From Desulfovibrio sp. (GTDB lineage Bacteria; Desulfobacterota; Desulfovibrionia; Desulfovibrionales; Desulfovibrionaceae), in contig NZ_WASP01000008.1 in the NCBI RefSeq assembly GCF_009712225.1, positions 318,529 through 382,528 of the forward strand: 64,000 nt of DNA. The letters run 5' to 3'. Shown one piece after another: positions 8,462 through 18,113 of the stretch (positions are counted from its first letter, which is position 1; each line of letters opens with the position of its first letter). Position numbers and translations under genes: made by a program. The notes beneath the pieces are model-generated. The model searched no databases. It was not told the origin of the DNA and worked only from the letters and a program-made list of their open reading frames with translations.

Positions 8462-9655
8462 ATGCCTTTTTTCAAAGACTGTTCCGGCACCGCCGCGGTT
8501 GCGGCTGTACTGGCTGTCGTCGTCTCTTTTACCGGATCTGCCGTGCTCATCTTTCAGGCTGCCCATCTGGCTGGCCTGTCGGAGGCTGTGACTTCCTCAT
8601 GGATATGGGCTGTATCCATCGGCAGCGGCATAACCGGAATCTTTTTGAGCTGGAAAATGAAGATACCGGTTATCACGGCATGGTCCACGCCGGGGGCCGC
8701 CCTGCTGATTGCCATGCTGCCCGGAGTACCGCTGGGCGAGGCTATCGGGGCCTACATTGCCAGCGCCCTGATCATCACGGTCATCGGCCTCACCGGCACG
8801 CTCGACGCCATCATGAGGCGCATACCGGCGGCGGTGAGTTCCGGCATGTTTGCGGGCATTCTTTTCAGCTTTGGTGCACGGGTTTTCAGCAGCGTGCGGC
8901 CTGATCCCGTGCTGGCTTTGGGCATGATTGGGTGCTTCATCGTGTTTCGGCGCGTCTCGCCTCGGTATTCAGTGGCGGTGGTTATGGCTGTGGGCATGGG
9001 CATAGCGGCGGCAGGCGGCATGATGCATTTTGAAAGTCTGGCTTTTGCGCCCACCGCACCGGTATTCATCACGCCGCAGTTTTCATGGGCAACCGTTGTG
9101 GGTCTGGGCATTCCGCTGGCCCTGGTAACCATTACGGGGCAATACATTTCAGGCATGGCAGTGCTGCATGCCTCTGGCTACCGTGTGCAGTCCAACGGCA
9201 TCATGGCTGTGACAGGCATATGCTCTGCTCTGCTGGCTCCCTTTGGCGCACACGCCATCAACCTTTCTTCACTCACGGCCGCCATCTGCACCGGGACGGA
9301 AGCCCACAAAGATCCGTCCAGACGATACGTTGCGGGTGTTTTTTGCGGGGGGCTGTATATTGTTGCCGGGGTGCTGGGCTCAACCATCATCTCGCTGTTT
9401 TCGGCCCTGCCCCAAACATTTGTGGCTGTGCTGGCGGGCCTTGCCCTGATCAGCGCGTTTACCACTGGCTTTATGGGTATATTCAAGGACAGCGATAACA
9501 TCGAAGCGGGCATTTTTGCCTTTCTGGCCACGGCCTCGGGTATGGATTTTCTCGGTCTTGGTTCCCCTTTCTGGGGCTTGCTGTTTGGCGGCCTTATGTT
9601 TGCAGTGCTGGCCTGGCGTAAACCATGTCCTCAATGCTCACAAAAAAAGGCATAG
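8462..9655 (+). CDS. benE: BenE-family benzoate/H+ symporter-like transporter
   Basis: A 397-residue inner-membrane protein with about 12 hydrophobic segments and the BenE-family stretches SSWIWAVSIGSGITGI, TAWSTPGAALL and FGAHAINLSSLTAAICTG. BenE members import benzoate or related aromatic acids with protons; the real substrate here is inferred only. The start has AAGGAGA five bases upstream. It is transcribed away from the MocR-type regulator, with about 210 bases between them for shared control. A GC-rich hairpin at 9675-9696 follows the stop without a T run. Confidence 0.88.
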   Translation: MPFFKDCSGTAAVAAVLAVVVSFTGSAVLIFQAAHLAGLSEAVTSSWIWAVSIGSGITGIFLSWKMKIPVITAWSTPGAALLIAMLPGVPLGEAIGAYIASALIITVIGLTGTLDAIMRRIPAAVSSGMFAGILFSFGARVFSSVRPDPVLALGMIGCFIVFRRVSPRYSVAVVMAVGMGIAAAGGMMHFESLAFAPTAPVFITPQFSWATVVGLGIPLALVTITGQYISGMAVLHASGYRVQSNGIMAVTGICSALLAPFGAHAINLSSLTAAICTGTEAHKDPSRRYVAGVFCGGLYIVAGVLGSTIISLFSALPQTFVAVLAGLALISAFTTGFMGIFKDSDNIEAGIFAFLATASGMDFLGLGSPFWGLLFGGLMFAVLAWRKPCPQCSQKKA

Positions 9656-9902
9656 CGGGTTACCCCTCGACAAAGCCCGCAGGGCAGCCCTGCGGCATGG
9701 AGCTGGCACATAAAAACGTGCGTTTATCCATCTGCTTATCCACATATTGAAATATATGCAACATGCTGATATAAAACAATTTTTATATGTTTCTGATATA
9801 TTTTTTCCTCCATCCCCCAAAGCCATTGCGTCCCGCCTAGTGACGTGCTAGCTTTTTTTTGCGGAGATTAGTTCGCAACCACCTATAGCAAGGAGGCAGT
9901 TT

Positions 9903-10025
9903 ATGGATAATGCCGTTTTGTTGAGGCCCTTCGGATGGCGCATTGAGGATTCCGTCCTCGGCTCTGTTTGGGATGGTTGGATGAACTGGTGGCGTCGCAT
10001 GCTGGCAGCCGCCGACCGCTTCTAA
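9903..10025 (+). CDS. Trp-rich 40-residue small protein or leader peptide
   Basis: This short frame has a near-ideal ribosome site (AAGGAGG, seven bases before ATG). It encodes MDNAVLLRPFGWRIEDSV then GSVWDGWMNWWRRML and ends ADRF. Five of 40 residues are Trp, four of them within eight positions. A strong terminator follows 41 bases after the stop, so it reads as a self-contained transcription unit. It could be a small amphipathic membrane-associated protein. It could also be an attenuation leader sensing tryptophan, but the next gene is a glycosyltransferase-like protein 309 bases on, not a trp gene. I do not recognise a family. Confidence 0.6.
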   Translation: MDNAVLLRPFGWRIEDSVLGSVWDGWMNWWRRMLAAADRF

Positions 10026-10066
10026 GCACAGTCTGTGCACCGAACAAATAAGTAAACCTGTGATTG

Positions 10067-10095
10067 AAGGCCGGGAAAAATCCCGGCCTTTTTTC
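10067..10095 (+). terminator. rho-independent terminator after the small Trp-rich gene
   Basis: AAGGCCGGGA pairs with TCCCGGCCTT across a four-base loop, and the 3' arm runs into a T6 tract. A short dyad GCACAG-T-CTGTGC sits just after the stop codon at 10026-10038. Confidence 0.88.
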
Positions 10096-10333
10096 TTGCC
10101 TGAAATCTGTCGCAGACCAGAGCCCGATTACCCTGTACTGCGGAACACGCCGCAGTTCTGCGGGCACATATAAACATTGCTCAATAATGCCATTTACCTG
10201 AAATACGCTTGTCAAAAGTCGAGCAAAACACTATCGCTATCCATCAACTGATGCTTGTTTTCAGTGTTGCCCGGTTGTCATTTTCAGCAGCAGGCTGTTT
10301 TTTGTATTCTTACCCCCCCTCAGGCGTTCTTAC

Positions 10334-11974
10334 ATGATCTTCAACCTTTCAAAAAAATACGCCTTTTGGGATCTGGCCTTTATAGTCGCCATTGCAGGCT
10401 ATGTGCTGTACGGTCTCTGGGGTGTGAGCATTCTCTCCAGTGACGGCCTCAACATAAGCTCCGACCTTTGCTGCTATGTGCAAAACATGGCGGGCGAGCT
10501 ACACCGCGAGCTGTTTTCCCAAGACCCGCTGCTGGCCATACCCACCACCGCCAACTCCATCATCAGCCTGGAATCAACTCTGGCAACCCTGCTGCAGCCC
10601 GGCAACGACATAGTTCAGGGCATGCTGCGGGCCGGGGCCGTCGGCGTTTTTTTCCATTATGTCGCCTGCTATTATCTGGGCCGCCGCCTGTGGGATTCAC
10701 CGCTGATCGCCACCCTGTTTGCCATGCTGACGGCCGTTACCGTATGGATCAGCTTTGGCACATACTGGGGCTTTGGCTCGGGCGATATAACACCACGGGT
10801 GTTTTACGCGGCCCTGTTTCCTGTTTTACTGGCCGCTACGCTTTCCTCCCTTGATAAACCCCAGCTGCGCCCCCTCATTCTCTTTGCCTCGGGCTGCGGT
10901 ATGTACCTGCACAGCATCAGCTCGCTTGTGGCCAGCTGCATGCTGTTTACGGTTTTTTTCTTTCACCGGGCCAAGGGCGAGAGCCTGCTGCGGCACTGCG
11001 GCTGGCTACTGCTGAGCCTTGCCGCCTGGAGTCTGCCCACACTGCTCTACCTGTTCAGTTCCATCAATTCGGTCACACCCTTCTCTGCCCATGATCTCAA
11101 AGTATTTCAGCAGGTGTTTGACCGCCGCTTCATCGAGGACGAAGGCAGCCTGTGGCAAAGGCTTGCTGGCCATTTGCACCCTCACAGCGACTCTTTCCCT
11201 CTACTGGTGATGGGTTTTCTGAATTATTTTGTTGTGCGCCGTTTTGGCTCGCCAACCATGAAACGGTTGACCTCAATCATTCCCACGCTTTTGCTTGGCG
11301 TGTGCATAGCCGTGCTGCTTTCTGTGGCAGAAACCCATATCGCCGAGAGGCTTGGCAGGCTGCCTATGGCCGCAGAACTGCCCAGAGGCGTTCGATTCAT
11401 AATTTTTTTGTGCTGGATTATGATTGTGGGGGCTTTTGTCTGCCTTTGGCAGCGAACGCCAAAATGGGCGAGCCTGCTGGCCGTTGCCGCAATTGGCTGT
11501 GTGCTGTTTTTTGATCAGGGACGCTGGGCTACAGGGGTGCGCTTTGCTTTCAGGCATATGATTGGCATACAACACCCTGAGAGAATTCAACGCTGCCAGA
11601 TCAAAGGGACAAGCTTTGCCGAAGCGCTGCAGGCAGTGGAACAGTTTGTGCCGCAGGATGCCCCAATTTTTGCCGAACCGGACGCAATGGCCGTGCGCTA
11701 CCGTCTGTACCGCCCCCTGGCATATGCCTTCAAGGACGGTTCTTCATACCTTTACAGCCAGGATGCCCAAGGCGCTGCCCACTGGCTTGACCTTGTTACC
11801 CTACGGGACAAACAGGGGCTGGCGGCTGCATGGATTGCTTCCGGCGCGCAATGGATATTATGCGGCGAGACCGCCGAGCAGGAAGATATCGCCCGACGGG
11901 CAACCATTGTATGGAGCAATGACCAATGGTTTCTGGCCAGGCGCTCCGCAACGACGGCAACCAACATTCCGTGA
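10334..11974 (+). CDS. multi-pass membrane glycosyltransferase-like protein (GT-C type)
   Basis: A 546-residue inner-membrane protein with about 11-12 hydrophobic segments between residues 12 and 410 and a soluble C-terminal region (about 420-546). The first periplasmic loop after helix 1 carries acidic residues (SSDGLNISSDL), as in polyprenyl-phosphate-sugar-dependent GT-C transferases of the ArnT type, and the size matches ArnT and FlmK. I cannot match it to a named family with certainty. It opens a three-gene operon with a GT2 enzyme and a YdjC deacetylase, so transfer of an amino sugar from undecaprenyl phosphate to lipid A or another glycan is the best inference. No clear ribosome site precedes ATG 10334. 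Confidence 0.75.
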   Translation: MIFNLSKKYAFWDLAFIVAIAGYVLYGLWGVSILSSDGLNISSDLCCYVQNMAGELHRELFSQDPLLAIPTTANSIISLESTLATLLQPGNDIVQGMLRAGAVGVFFHYVACYYLGRRLWDSPLIATLFAMLTAVTVWISFGTYWGFGSGDITPRVFYAALFPVLLAATLSSLDKPQLRPLILFASGCGMYLHSISSLVASCMLFTVFFFHRAKGESLLRHCGWLLLSLAAWSLPTLLYLFSSINSVTPFSAHDLKVFQQVFDRRFIEDEGSLWQRLAGHLHPHSDSFPLLVMGFLNYFVVRRFGSPTMKRLTSIIPTLLLGVCIAVLLSVAETHIAERLGRLPMAAELPRGVRFIIFLCWIMIVGAFVCLWQRTPKWASLLAVAAIGCVLFFDQGRWATGVRFAFRHMIGIQHPERIQRCQIKGTSFAEALQAVEQFVPQDAPIFAEPDAMAVRYRLYRPLAYAFKDGSSYLYSQDAQGAAHWLDLVTLRDKQGLAAAWIASGAQWILCGETAEQEDIARRATIVWSNDQWFLARRSATTATNIP

Positions 11975-11982
11975 GTTTTTTC

Positions 11983-12939
11983 ATGCGTCGAACCATTATT
12001 TCTGTTGTTGCTCCAGTCTACTGCGAAGGCGACCAGCTGCCCGAATTTGTGGCATCACTTACGGCAGAACTGGGCCAGCTTAAAACGAGTACGGGTCTGG
12101 ATCATGAGGTGGTGCTCGTTGACGACGGCTCATCCGACAATACATGGGAAGTCATGCGCACGCTCACTGCGCAGTATTCCTGCCTGCGCTGCCTGCGCCT
12201 GAGCCGAAATTTCGGCAAGGATGCGGCCCTCTCTGCCGGGCTGGCTGCCACACGTGGCGATGCCGTCATCACCATGGACAGCGACATGCAGCATCCGGCC
12301 TCGCTCATTCCAGAAATGGTCGCCTTGTGGCGCACCGGCAATGTGGACGTGGTCGACGTTTGCAAGCAGGAGCGGCAGGTGGAATCGCTGCTCAGCAAAG
12401 TATGCGCCATGTCTTTTTACCGCCTTTTTGAAATGCTCACCTCTTATGACCTGAGGGGATCGGGCGATTTCAAGCTGCTTGACCGCAAGGTGGTCGAAGC
12501 ATGGAAAAATCTTGGCGAACGCAAGCTCTTTTATCGCGGCCTCACCTCATGGATGGGCTTTCGGCACGAGCAGATCATGTTCACACCCTGCCTGCGGTGT
12601 GGCGGGTCAAGCAAATGGAGCCTTGCCCGCAGGGTAACCCTGGCGGTGGATTCCATGACCTCGTTCAGCGGCAAGCCCCTGCTGCTCATCGGCATCATTA
12701 CCCTGCTGTTTTACGCACTGTCGTTCTTTGTGGGCTGCGAGGCGCTCTGGAGCTATGCCACGGGGCATGCCCGATCGGGCTTCACCACGGTTATTCTGCT
12801 TATTCTGCTCACGGGTAGCGCCATTCTCACGGGCCTTTGCATCATGTCAGCGTACATCCATCACGCTTTTATCGAGCTGAAAGGCAGACCTCGCTACCTG
12901 CTGGCAGAAACGCTGGAAGCCCAAAATACGGATTCCTGA
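11983..12939 (+). CDS. GT2 family polyprenyl-phosphate glycosyltransferase (ArnC/GtrB/FlmF2-like)
   Basis: The 318-residue protein has a GT-A domain starting ISVVAPVYCEGDQL, with VLVDDGSSDNTW, LSRNFGKDAALSAGL and the metal-binding MDSDMQHP. Two C-terminal membrane helices (about 225-250 and 265-290) follow. This architecture makes undecaprenyl-phosphate-linked sugars at the cytoplasmic face. The ATG at 11983 is nine bases after the upstream stop. A GTG at 11971 overlapping that stop is an alternative. It is followed three bases later by the deacetylase gene, so the three genes are one operon. Confidence 0.92.
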   Translation: MRRTIISVVAPVYCEGDQLPEFVASLTAELGQLKTSTGLDHEVVLVDDGSSDNTWEVMRTLTAQYSCLRCLRLSRNFGKDAALSAGLAATRGDAVITMDSDMQHPASLIPEMVALWRTGNVDVVDVCKQERQVESLLSKVCAMSFYRLFEMLTSYDLRGSGDFKLLDRKVVEAWKNLGERKLFYRGLTSWMGFRHEQIMFTPCLRCGGSSKWSLARRVTLAVDSMTSFSGKPLLLIGIITLLFYALSFFVGCEALWSYATGHARSGFTTVILLILLTGSAILTGLCIMSAYIHHAFIELKGRPRYLLAETLEAQNTDS

Positions 12940-12942
12940 CAA

Positions 12943-13899
12943 ATGTCGCGGCATGCAGCCACAGACAGTGCAGAATCCATGCGCTTTATTGTCCACGCCG
13001 ATGACTGCGGCCTGACCCGCCAGATCAGCGATGACATTTTTGACTGCCTTGCCTGCGGGCCCCTCAATTCCGTATCTGTAATCATGGGCGGTACGCACGC
13101 GGTTGCAAGTCTGCAAAAACTTGCCCGCATGCCGCATGTGCGCACATGCCTGCACCTCAACATCCTGGAAGGACTCTGCACCGCACCGGTGGCGCAGGTA
13201 CGGCCAATTGTGAATGCTGAAGGCATTTTTCGCTACGGCCTTGGACAAATGCTCGCCCTGCTTGCCGCTGGCACGGGTACCAAAAAGCGAACCCTGCTCT
13301 CGGCCATACGCACCGAGCTGGAAGCACAGGCAGACGCTTTTGCCGCAGCTTTTTCACTGATGGATTCGCGTAGGGGCCTGCATCTTGACGGGCACCTGCA
13401 TATCCACAGCATACCGGCCCTGCGCCAGACCATGACCGAATTCATGCGAGAGCGCAGGCCAACATACGTGCGCCTGCCCAAGGAGCCCGCACACGTTGCC
13501 CCCCTGCCCTTTTTGCCGCTTGTGGTGGGCTGCGCACGGCGCGCCCTGCTGGCCTACTGGTCAAAGGGGCTTGAGGCCCTGCTTGACCGCGCAGGCATCG
13601 CCCACAACAGCTATTTTTGCGGACTTGTTTCTGGCGGCAGCCTCACGGCAGACAGGGTGGCTGCGTCTCTGGCCGCCATTGCGCGCAAGCGGCAGCCTGC
13701 GCAGCTTGTAGAAATAATGTGCCACCCCGGCGGCATAAGCCAGACAAACAGCGCTGCCGACGAAGAAGAAAACGACGCAGCCCCTGTACGCCATAACAGT
13801 TTTTACACCAGCCCCGCCCGCAAGGTGGAAAAATCCATGCTGCTTGACACCAGCCTGAGCCAGGTTCTGGCCCGTTACGGCACGGTACAGTCCTTTTAA
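12943..13899 (+). CDS. YdjC/ChbG-family carbohydrate deacetylase (NaxD-like)
   Basis: The 318-residue protein belongs to the YdjC family of metal-dependent N-acetyl-sugar deacetylases. Visible signatures are HADDCGLT near the start (metal-binding Asp pair), HLDGHLHIHS near residue 150 (metal-binding His residues) and MCHPGG near 260. NaxD of Francisella and Bordetella, from the same family, deacetylates undecaprenyl-phosphate-GalNAc made by a FlmF2-type GT2, as would fit here. The start at 12943 is three bases after the GT2 stop. ATG at 12979, directly before RFIVHADD, matches the usual family start and may be the true one. Confidence 0.88.
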   Translation: MSRHAATDSAESMRFIVHADDCGLTRQISDDIFDCLACGPLNSVSVIMGGTHAVASLQKLARMPHVRTCLHLNILEGLCTAPVAQVRPIVNAEGIFRYGLGQMLALLAAGTGTKKRTLLSAIRTELEAQADAFAAAFSLMDSRRGLHLDGHLHIHSIPALRQTMTEFMRERRPTYVRLPKEPAHVAPLPFLPLVVGCARRALLAYWSKGLEALLDRAGIAHNSYFCGLVSGGSLTADRVAASLAAIARKRQPAQLVEIMCHPGGISQTNSAADEEENDAAPVRHNSFYTSPARKVEKSMLLDTSLSQVLARYGTVQSF

Positions 13900-13949
13900 T
13901 AACTCCACAGCCGCAAGGCGCGCATTTTTCCCGCGCCGCCTCTGCATGC

Positions 13950-13997
13950 TGCAAAAGAAATCGGCCCCGAGGCAAACATCCTCAGGGCCGAAAAAAC
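13950..13997 (-). terminator. terminator between convergent genes (minus strand)
   Basis: CGGCCC.GAGG pairs with CCTC.GGGCCG. Read on the minus strand the stem is followed by a T-rich stretch (ATTTCTTTT), so it ends the methyltransferase transcript. Confidence 0.65.
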
Positions 13998-14034
13998 TCA
14001 CGCGCCCACCGTACGTGTCAGACACGCAAAAACA

Positions 14035-14805
14035 TTACTGACCGCGTATCCAGTAGGTTTCAAAACCGTCTTCAAGCCAGCCGTCTTTCACCTTGATGAA
14101 CCCCGCCTCCTTGAAAAGATCGCGGTATTCATCCTGCGTGCGACGCCAGCCCCAGAACTGCTGCTTGCGAATGCCCAGGTGATGCAGCACCGTCCGAATG
14201 CCAATCTTGATGGCATTCACGAAACTGCCGATAAACGAGTCTTCTTCCAGCAACGAGGCCGAAAGCAGCACAAGCTCGCCACCGGGAGCAAGCTGGGCGC
14301 GCAGTTCCCACAGCAGATGCTGGAATTCGCGGGTGGGAATGCCGTAGTCGACGGTTGAGAGGTAAATCATGTCGTACTGCACGTCCGAGGGCAGACAGGC
14401 GGGCGGCAGACCGATATAGATACGGTCGCTGGGAATATATTCGCGCAGCCACTTCATGCCCACGGTGCTGGGTTCATTGACGTGCAACTCCAGCTCGGGC
14501 ATTTCTTCCAGCAAGATTTTTTCCATGTAGCCCACGCCGCTGCCAATGGAGAGCACGCGCACCGGTTCTGTGCGTTGACCAGATTCCTGCGCCAGTTTGG
14601 CGCGCAGCTGCCCGATGAGCCATTTGGCGTCGGTGCGCTTGTTTTCACGCCATACCGACGGCAAATCGTCCCAGCTTTTGTAGCGACGAAACAGTTCTTC
14701 GTAAAAAATCGCGTAGAACTTTGGCTCCGCCAGATGAAAAAATGATATATGTGAAAAAGACGTGAAGGGGATGCCTTGCCAGCTTTCCTGATAAAAACGC
14801 CGCAC
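14035..14805 (-). CDS. SAM-dependent methyltransferase-like protein
   Basis: A 256-residue protein with VRVLSIGSGVGYMEKILL as motif I (about residues 90-107), ELHVNEPS as motif II and YDMIYLSTVDYGIP as motif III, a class I methyltransferase fold. The N-terminal 85 residues (FYQESWQGIPF, FYAIFYEELFRRY) are typical of surface-glycan methyltransferases, but the acceptor is unknown. The start is GTG at 14805 because GGAGG lies seven bases upstream; longer frames lack a ribosome site. It faces the lipid A-type operon and could modify the same glycan, which is only a neighbour inference. Confidence 0.75.
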   Translation of the reverse strand: MRRFYQESWQGIPFTSFSHISFFHLAEPKFYAIFYEELFRRYKSWDDLPSVWRENKRTDAKWLIGQLRAKLAQESGQRTEPVRVLSIGSGVGYMEKILLEEMPELELHVNEPSTVGMKWLREYIPSDRIYIGLPPACLPSDVQYDMIYLSTVDYGIPTREFQHLLWELRAQLAPGGELVLLSASLLEEDSFIGSFVNAIKIGIRTVLHHLGIRKQQFWGWRRTQDEYRDLFKEAGFIKVKDGWLEDGFETYWIRGQ

Positions 14806-15054
14806 GTTAAAGCCTCCGAGACATGGCCGCAAAGGCGTGTCGTGGGCAGGATTGCGCCACAAACAGGCCTTCGATACACAAAATCATACCCTAACCGACA
14901 GCAAGGCGCAATGCACGGCAGCGGCACAAGGGCAAGTTGCGCCATAACGTCACCCGGCAAAACAATAAAACAGCATCTCGGCATGTTTCGCCTTGGCCGC
15001 CCGCAGGCGCTGGCCCGGGGCCTGCTTTTTACCGGCGGCTTTTCACACTGCCCT
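14806..15054. other. intergenic stretch without a gene
   Basis: It holds the leader of the methyltransferase gene on the minus strand and the downstream region of the chemoreceptor. No coding frame here shows family features. Confidence 0.4.
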
Positions 15055-15098
15055 CCAAAAAATAAAAATGGGGAGAGTCTTTTTCAGAACCTCCCCAC
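15055..15098 (-). terminator. terminator of the chemoreceptor gene
   Basis: On the minus strand TGGGGAG pairs with CTCCCCA and runs into a long T-rich tract (TTTTTATTTTTT). It lies 29 bases after the stop of the gene at 15127. Confidence 0.8.
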
Positions 15099-15126
15099 AA
15101 AACCTCTGGTTTCAGGACTTGAGGGC

Positions 15127-16893
15127 TTAACCCGCCTTCATTTCGCCTATCAACTGGCGCAAAACCTGCGCCTGCCGGGTCATTTCAGACATGGCCTCGC
15201 TGGCCCGGTTCATGGCTTGCGCGGTTTCTGCCGAGATTGTGGCCACCTGCTCCACTGCGCGGCTTATTTCCTCGCTGGAGGCAGACTGCTCTTCGCTGGC
15301 TGTGGCTATGGAACGCACCTGATCGCTGGCCTGTTCCACCAGGGTTACTATCTGGGCAAGTGATTCGCCTGATATTGTGGCCCGCTGCGTGGCACCTTCA
15401 ATAATGGACACAGACCGTTCCACGCCATCAATGCTCTTGCGGGTCCCTTCCTGAATACCGCGAATAACCCCGCCCACTTCCTGCGTGGCAGACATGGTTT
15501 TTTCTGCCAGCTTGCGCACTTCGTCGGCCACCACGGCAAAGCCGCGCCCGGCGTCGCCAGCGCGGGCCGCTTCAATGGCGGCATTGAGCGCCAGCAGGTT
15601 GGTCTGGTCGGCGATATCGGAAATAACGCTCATGATCTGCCCAATGCCGTCGGCCTGTTTGCCGAGAGCAGCCATGTCTGTTTTTACCTCTATGGACTGA
15701 CGCTGTACCGCCGTGATGTCGTTCACCACATTGCTGACCATCTGCGCGCCTTCCTGCGCCTTGATGCGGGCAGAATCTGAAGTTTCAGAGGCCTTGGCGG
15801 CATTTTCGGCAACTTCTCCCACCGTGGCGTTCATTTCTTCCATGGCAGAAGAGGTCACGGTAACCCGGTGCGACTGCTCCTCGGCCCCGCGGCTCGACTG
15901 TTCAATCAGGGCTGAAAGCTGTTCGGTAACGGTAGAAACGACCTCAACCACGCCCTCAAGCTGATGCGCGGCCTGCAGCATGCCCTCGGCCCGGGCACGT
16001 TCGGCCTGAGCCTTGGCGGCTTGCGCCTCCTGCGTGGCCAGCTCAGCCTGCTGCGCCTGTTGCGCTGCTTCCTGGCTTTTCTGCTCCGCTTCGGCGATCT
16101 TGTCCTTCATGGTTGCAACCATGTTTTGCAGTACATGGTACACGCCGCCCTGCCTTTTTTGCGGGCGAAACGCCACGTTCAGGTCGCCGCCGGCGATCTT
16201 GCCTGCCACCTCGGCCAGATAGCCTGGGTCTTCACCCAGCTGCTTCATGACTGCGCGGGTAAGCAGAATGCCCAGAGCCACCGAAAAAAAGAACCCAAGG
16301 GCAATGGCGAGAAAAATCATTTTTGTGGAAAAACTGGCAAGATTGTTATTCTTCTCTGCCAGAATATGCCCCTGCTCTTCCTTGGATTTAACCAGCCGGT
16401 TGATGCCATCCTGATACTGGTTGGCAAGCGTCTGGCCTTCACCGTCCAAAAAAGCTTCCGCACCCTGGCTATCACCGGAGCTCTTCAGCTTTATGACCTT
16501 GTCGGTCATCTGCCTGAACGCGGCACGGTGGACCTTGTATTCCTCGATTATCCTTTTTGCTTCGTCGGAAATAAGCGTTTTTTCCACAGCTGTGGAACTT
16601 TCATCAATGTCTTTGCGCAGTCTTTCTATCTGGGCAATGCGCTGCTGTACTTCCGTCTCGGTAGAGGCGCCCACAATACCCTGCATGTTCACCCGGATAC
16701 GTTGAAAACCCACTGACAGGCGCAACAGGTCCTTCATGGGTACAGTAGCCCGTTCGTACAGCACGGTATCAGCTTCGTTAACCTTGTGCAGCTCAATAAC
16801 GGCAAACACACCTACTGCCAGGGTAACCAGAGACGAAAGCACAAAGCCCGCGATCAGCTTTGTCTGCAACCGAGTATGTTTCAAAAGGTTCAT
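15127..16893 (-). CDS. methyl-accepting chemotaxis protein
   Basis: A 588-residue inner-membrane chemoreceptor. Helix 1 (about 13-33) and helix 2 (about 185-208) flank a periplasmic four-helix-bundle sensor domain of about 150 residues. A HAMP region follows, then a long Gln/Ala-rich coiled coil (about 265-310). The signalling tip [19 protein letters not shown] with [18 protein letters not shown] is intact. The start at 16893 has GGAGA four bases upstream, and eight codons before it are discarded. A sigma28-like promoter lies 45-71 bases upstream. The ligand is unknown. Confidence 0.95.
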   Translation of the reverse strand: MNLLKHTRLQTKLIAGFVLSSLVTLAVGVFAVIELHKVNEADTVLYERATVPMKDLLRLSVGFQRIRVNMQGIVGASTETEVQQRIAQIERLRKDIDESSTAVEKTLISDEAKRIIEEYKVHRAAFRQMTDKVIKLKSSGDSQGAEAFLDGEGQTLANQYQDGINRLVKSKEEQGHILAEKNNNLASFSTKMIFLAIALGFFFSVALGILLTRAVMKQLGEDPGYLAEVAGKIAGGDLNVAFRPQKRQGGVYHVLQNMVATMKDKIAEAEQKSQEAAQQAQQAELATQEAQAAKAQAERARAEGMLQAAHQLEGVVEVVSTVTEQLSALIEQSSRGAEEQSHRVTVTSSAMEEMNATVGEVAENAAKASETSDSARIKAQEGAQMVSNVVNDITAVQRQSIEVKTDMAALGKQADGIGQIMSVISDIADQTNLLALNAAIEAARAGDAGRGFAVVADEVRKLAEKTMSATQEVGGVIRGIQEGTRKSIDGVERSVSIIEGATQRATISGESLAQIVTLVEQASDQVRSIATASEEQSASSEEISRAVEQVATISAETAQAMNRASEAMSEMTRQAQVLRQLIGEMKAG

Positions 16894-16937
16894 GATTTCT
16901 CCATGGGGATTCATCAAACTTGATCTTGCTGGTAGTA

Positions 16938-16964
16938 TTAACGGTTACTTTTGAGAACAATTTA
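16938..16964 (-). promoter_or_regulatory. sigma28 (FliA)-like promoter of the chemoreceptor
   Basis: On the minus strand TAAATTGT, 11 bases, then ACCGTTAA matches the FliA consensus TAAAGTTT-N11-GCCGATAA at most positions. The -10 part CCGTTAA is shared with the fliD promoter at 46956-46982. Confidence 0.6.
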
Positions 16965-17074
16965 GGCTATCGAAAAAAGTTATCAGGGATATTTATGACA
17001 TAACAGCCAATTATCACTAATCTATTTAATGAGACAGCAAATAGGCCAGACTGCATCCCCCATTGGCCCGCACT

Positions 17075-17986
17075 TCAGGAACTGTGTGATTTGAGCGGGA
17101 TACATATCTCGGTCAACAACTCTTCTTCTGGCGTTGAATGCGGTGAATTCCAGTAAATTTCAAAGCCCGGATCATTAAAAGGTTCGCGCCCGCTCTGCGG
17201 AAACCACATACCAAACAGTGAGCGGTAGGCCGGGTGCAACAGTGTGTAGGAGCCCCTCACATGCAAGGCCGCGTATTCCTGTTCGCTCCCTACCAATCGC
17301 AAAATAATTTCCTCATGTTGCGCCAGGGCACGCAATTCCGCGCTTGTTTGCGTCATGTGCGGGGGCAGACTCACACAGGCATCCATACGGCATTTTTGTG
17401 GCAAAGTTATGTCTGGATTATCGTAGCTTACGCCATACGCCACTGATTCTGCCGAAAGCAGACCGCTGGCCGCCAGCGTGCCGCACAGTTTATCCCATGC
17501 CGGGCCGCATTCCTCATAGGGGCCAGTATGCCGCACCGCCGCCACCAGACGGGGGGCAAACCTTTTGATCTGCACTTCCATGGGGTGGCATTGCGGCATT
17601 TCATGGTAAAACAGGGGCCGGTCTTCACCGGGTTTGCGCACCACCTGCCTGTACGTTCGCCTGCGGCGATATTCAGAGGGCAGCATGCCAATATGGGCGC
17701 GAAAGGCACGGGTAAATGCGTCCACACTGTCGTAACCCGCGCCAAGGGCAATCTGCATAACTGATTCTGCCGAATGCCCAAGCTGCATGGCGGCGCGTTC
17801 AAGCAGCAACCTGCGCACGTAGGCCGCCACACTTTCACCCACCATTGCTGAAAAAATGCGGTGGAAATGGTAAGGAGAAAAACAGGCAATGCGGGCCAGT
17901 TCGTCCAGATCGGGCCGAGTGTCCAGATTCTGCTCAATATGGCGTATAACAAGGCCGATGCGTTGCTGGTAGCTGAGTGTTTCCAC
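17075..17986 (-). CDS. AraC-family regulator with C-terminal GyrI-like ligand domain
   Basis: Residues 1-105 hold two AraC helix-turn-helix motifs (LDELARIACFSPYHFHRIFSAMVG and IALGAGYDSVDAFTRAFRAHIG). Residues 125-303 form a GyrI/SbmC-like small-molecule-binding domain, the arrangement known from Rob-like and multidrug-sensing regulators. The 303-residue length fits. Start is GTG at 17986 with AAAGGAG six bases upstream. The divergent gene at 18114 encodes a stand-alone domain of the same kind, so the two probably form one regulated unit. Confidence 0.9.
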   Translation of the reverse strand: METLSYQQRIGLVIRHIEQNLDTRPDLDELARIACFSPYHFHRIFSAMVGESVAAYVRRLLLERAAMQLGHSAESVMQIALGAGYDSVDAFTRAFRAHIGMLPSEYRRRRTYRQVVRKPGEDRPLFYHEMPQCHPMEVQIKRFAPRLVAAVRHTGPYEECGPAWDKLCGTLAASGLLSAESVAYGVSYDNPDITLPQKCRMDACVSLPPHMTQTSAELRALAQHEEIILRLVGSEQEYAALHVRGSYTLLHPAYRSLFGMWFPQSGREPFNDPGFEIYWNSPHSTPEEELLTEICIPLKSHSS

Positions 17987-18113
17987 TGGTGCTCCTTTGG
18001 CGGATTGTGTCCGCGCCCACCACAGGGTGGGCAGAAGCGCAAAAAAAGTCGAGCGGGTTTTTGTGCGCTGCGTATCCTGACTCCAACGTTCACCCTAAAT
18101 TGAAGGAGCCCGT

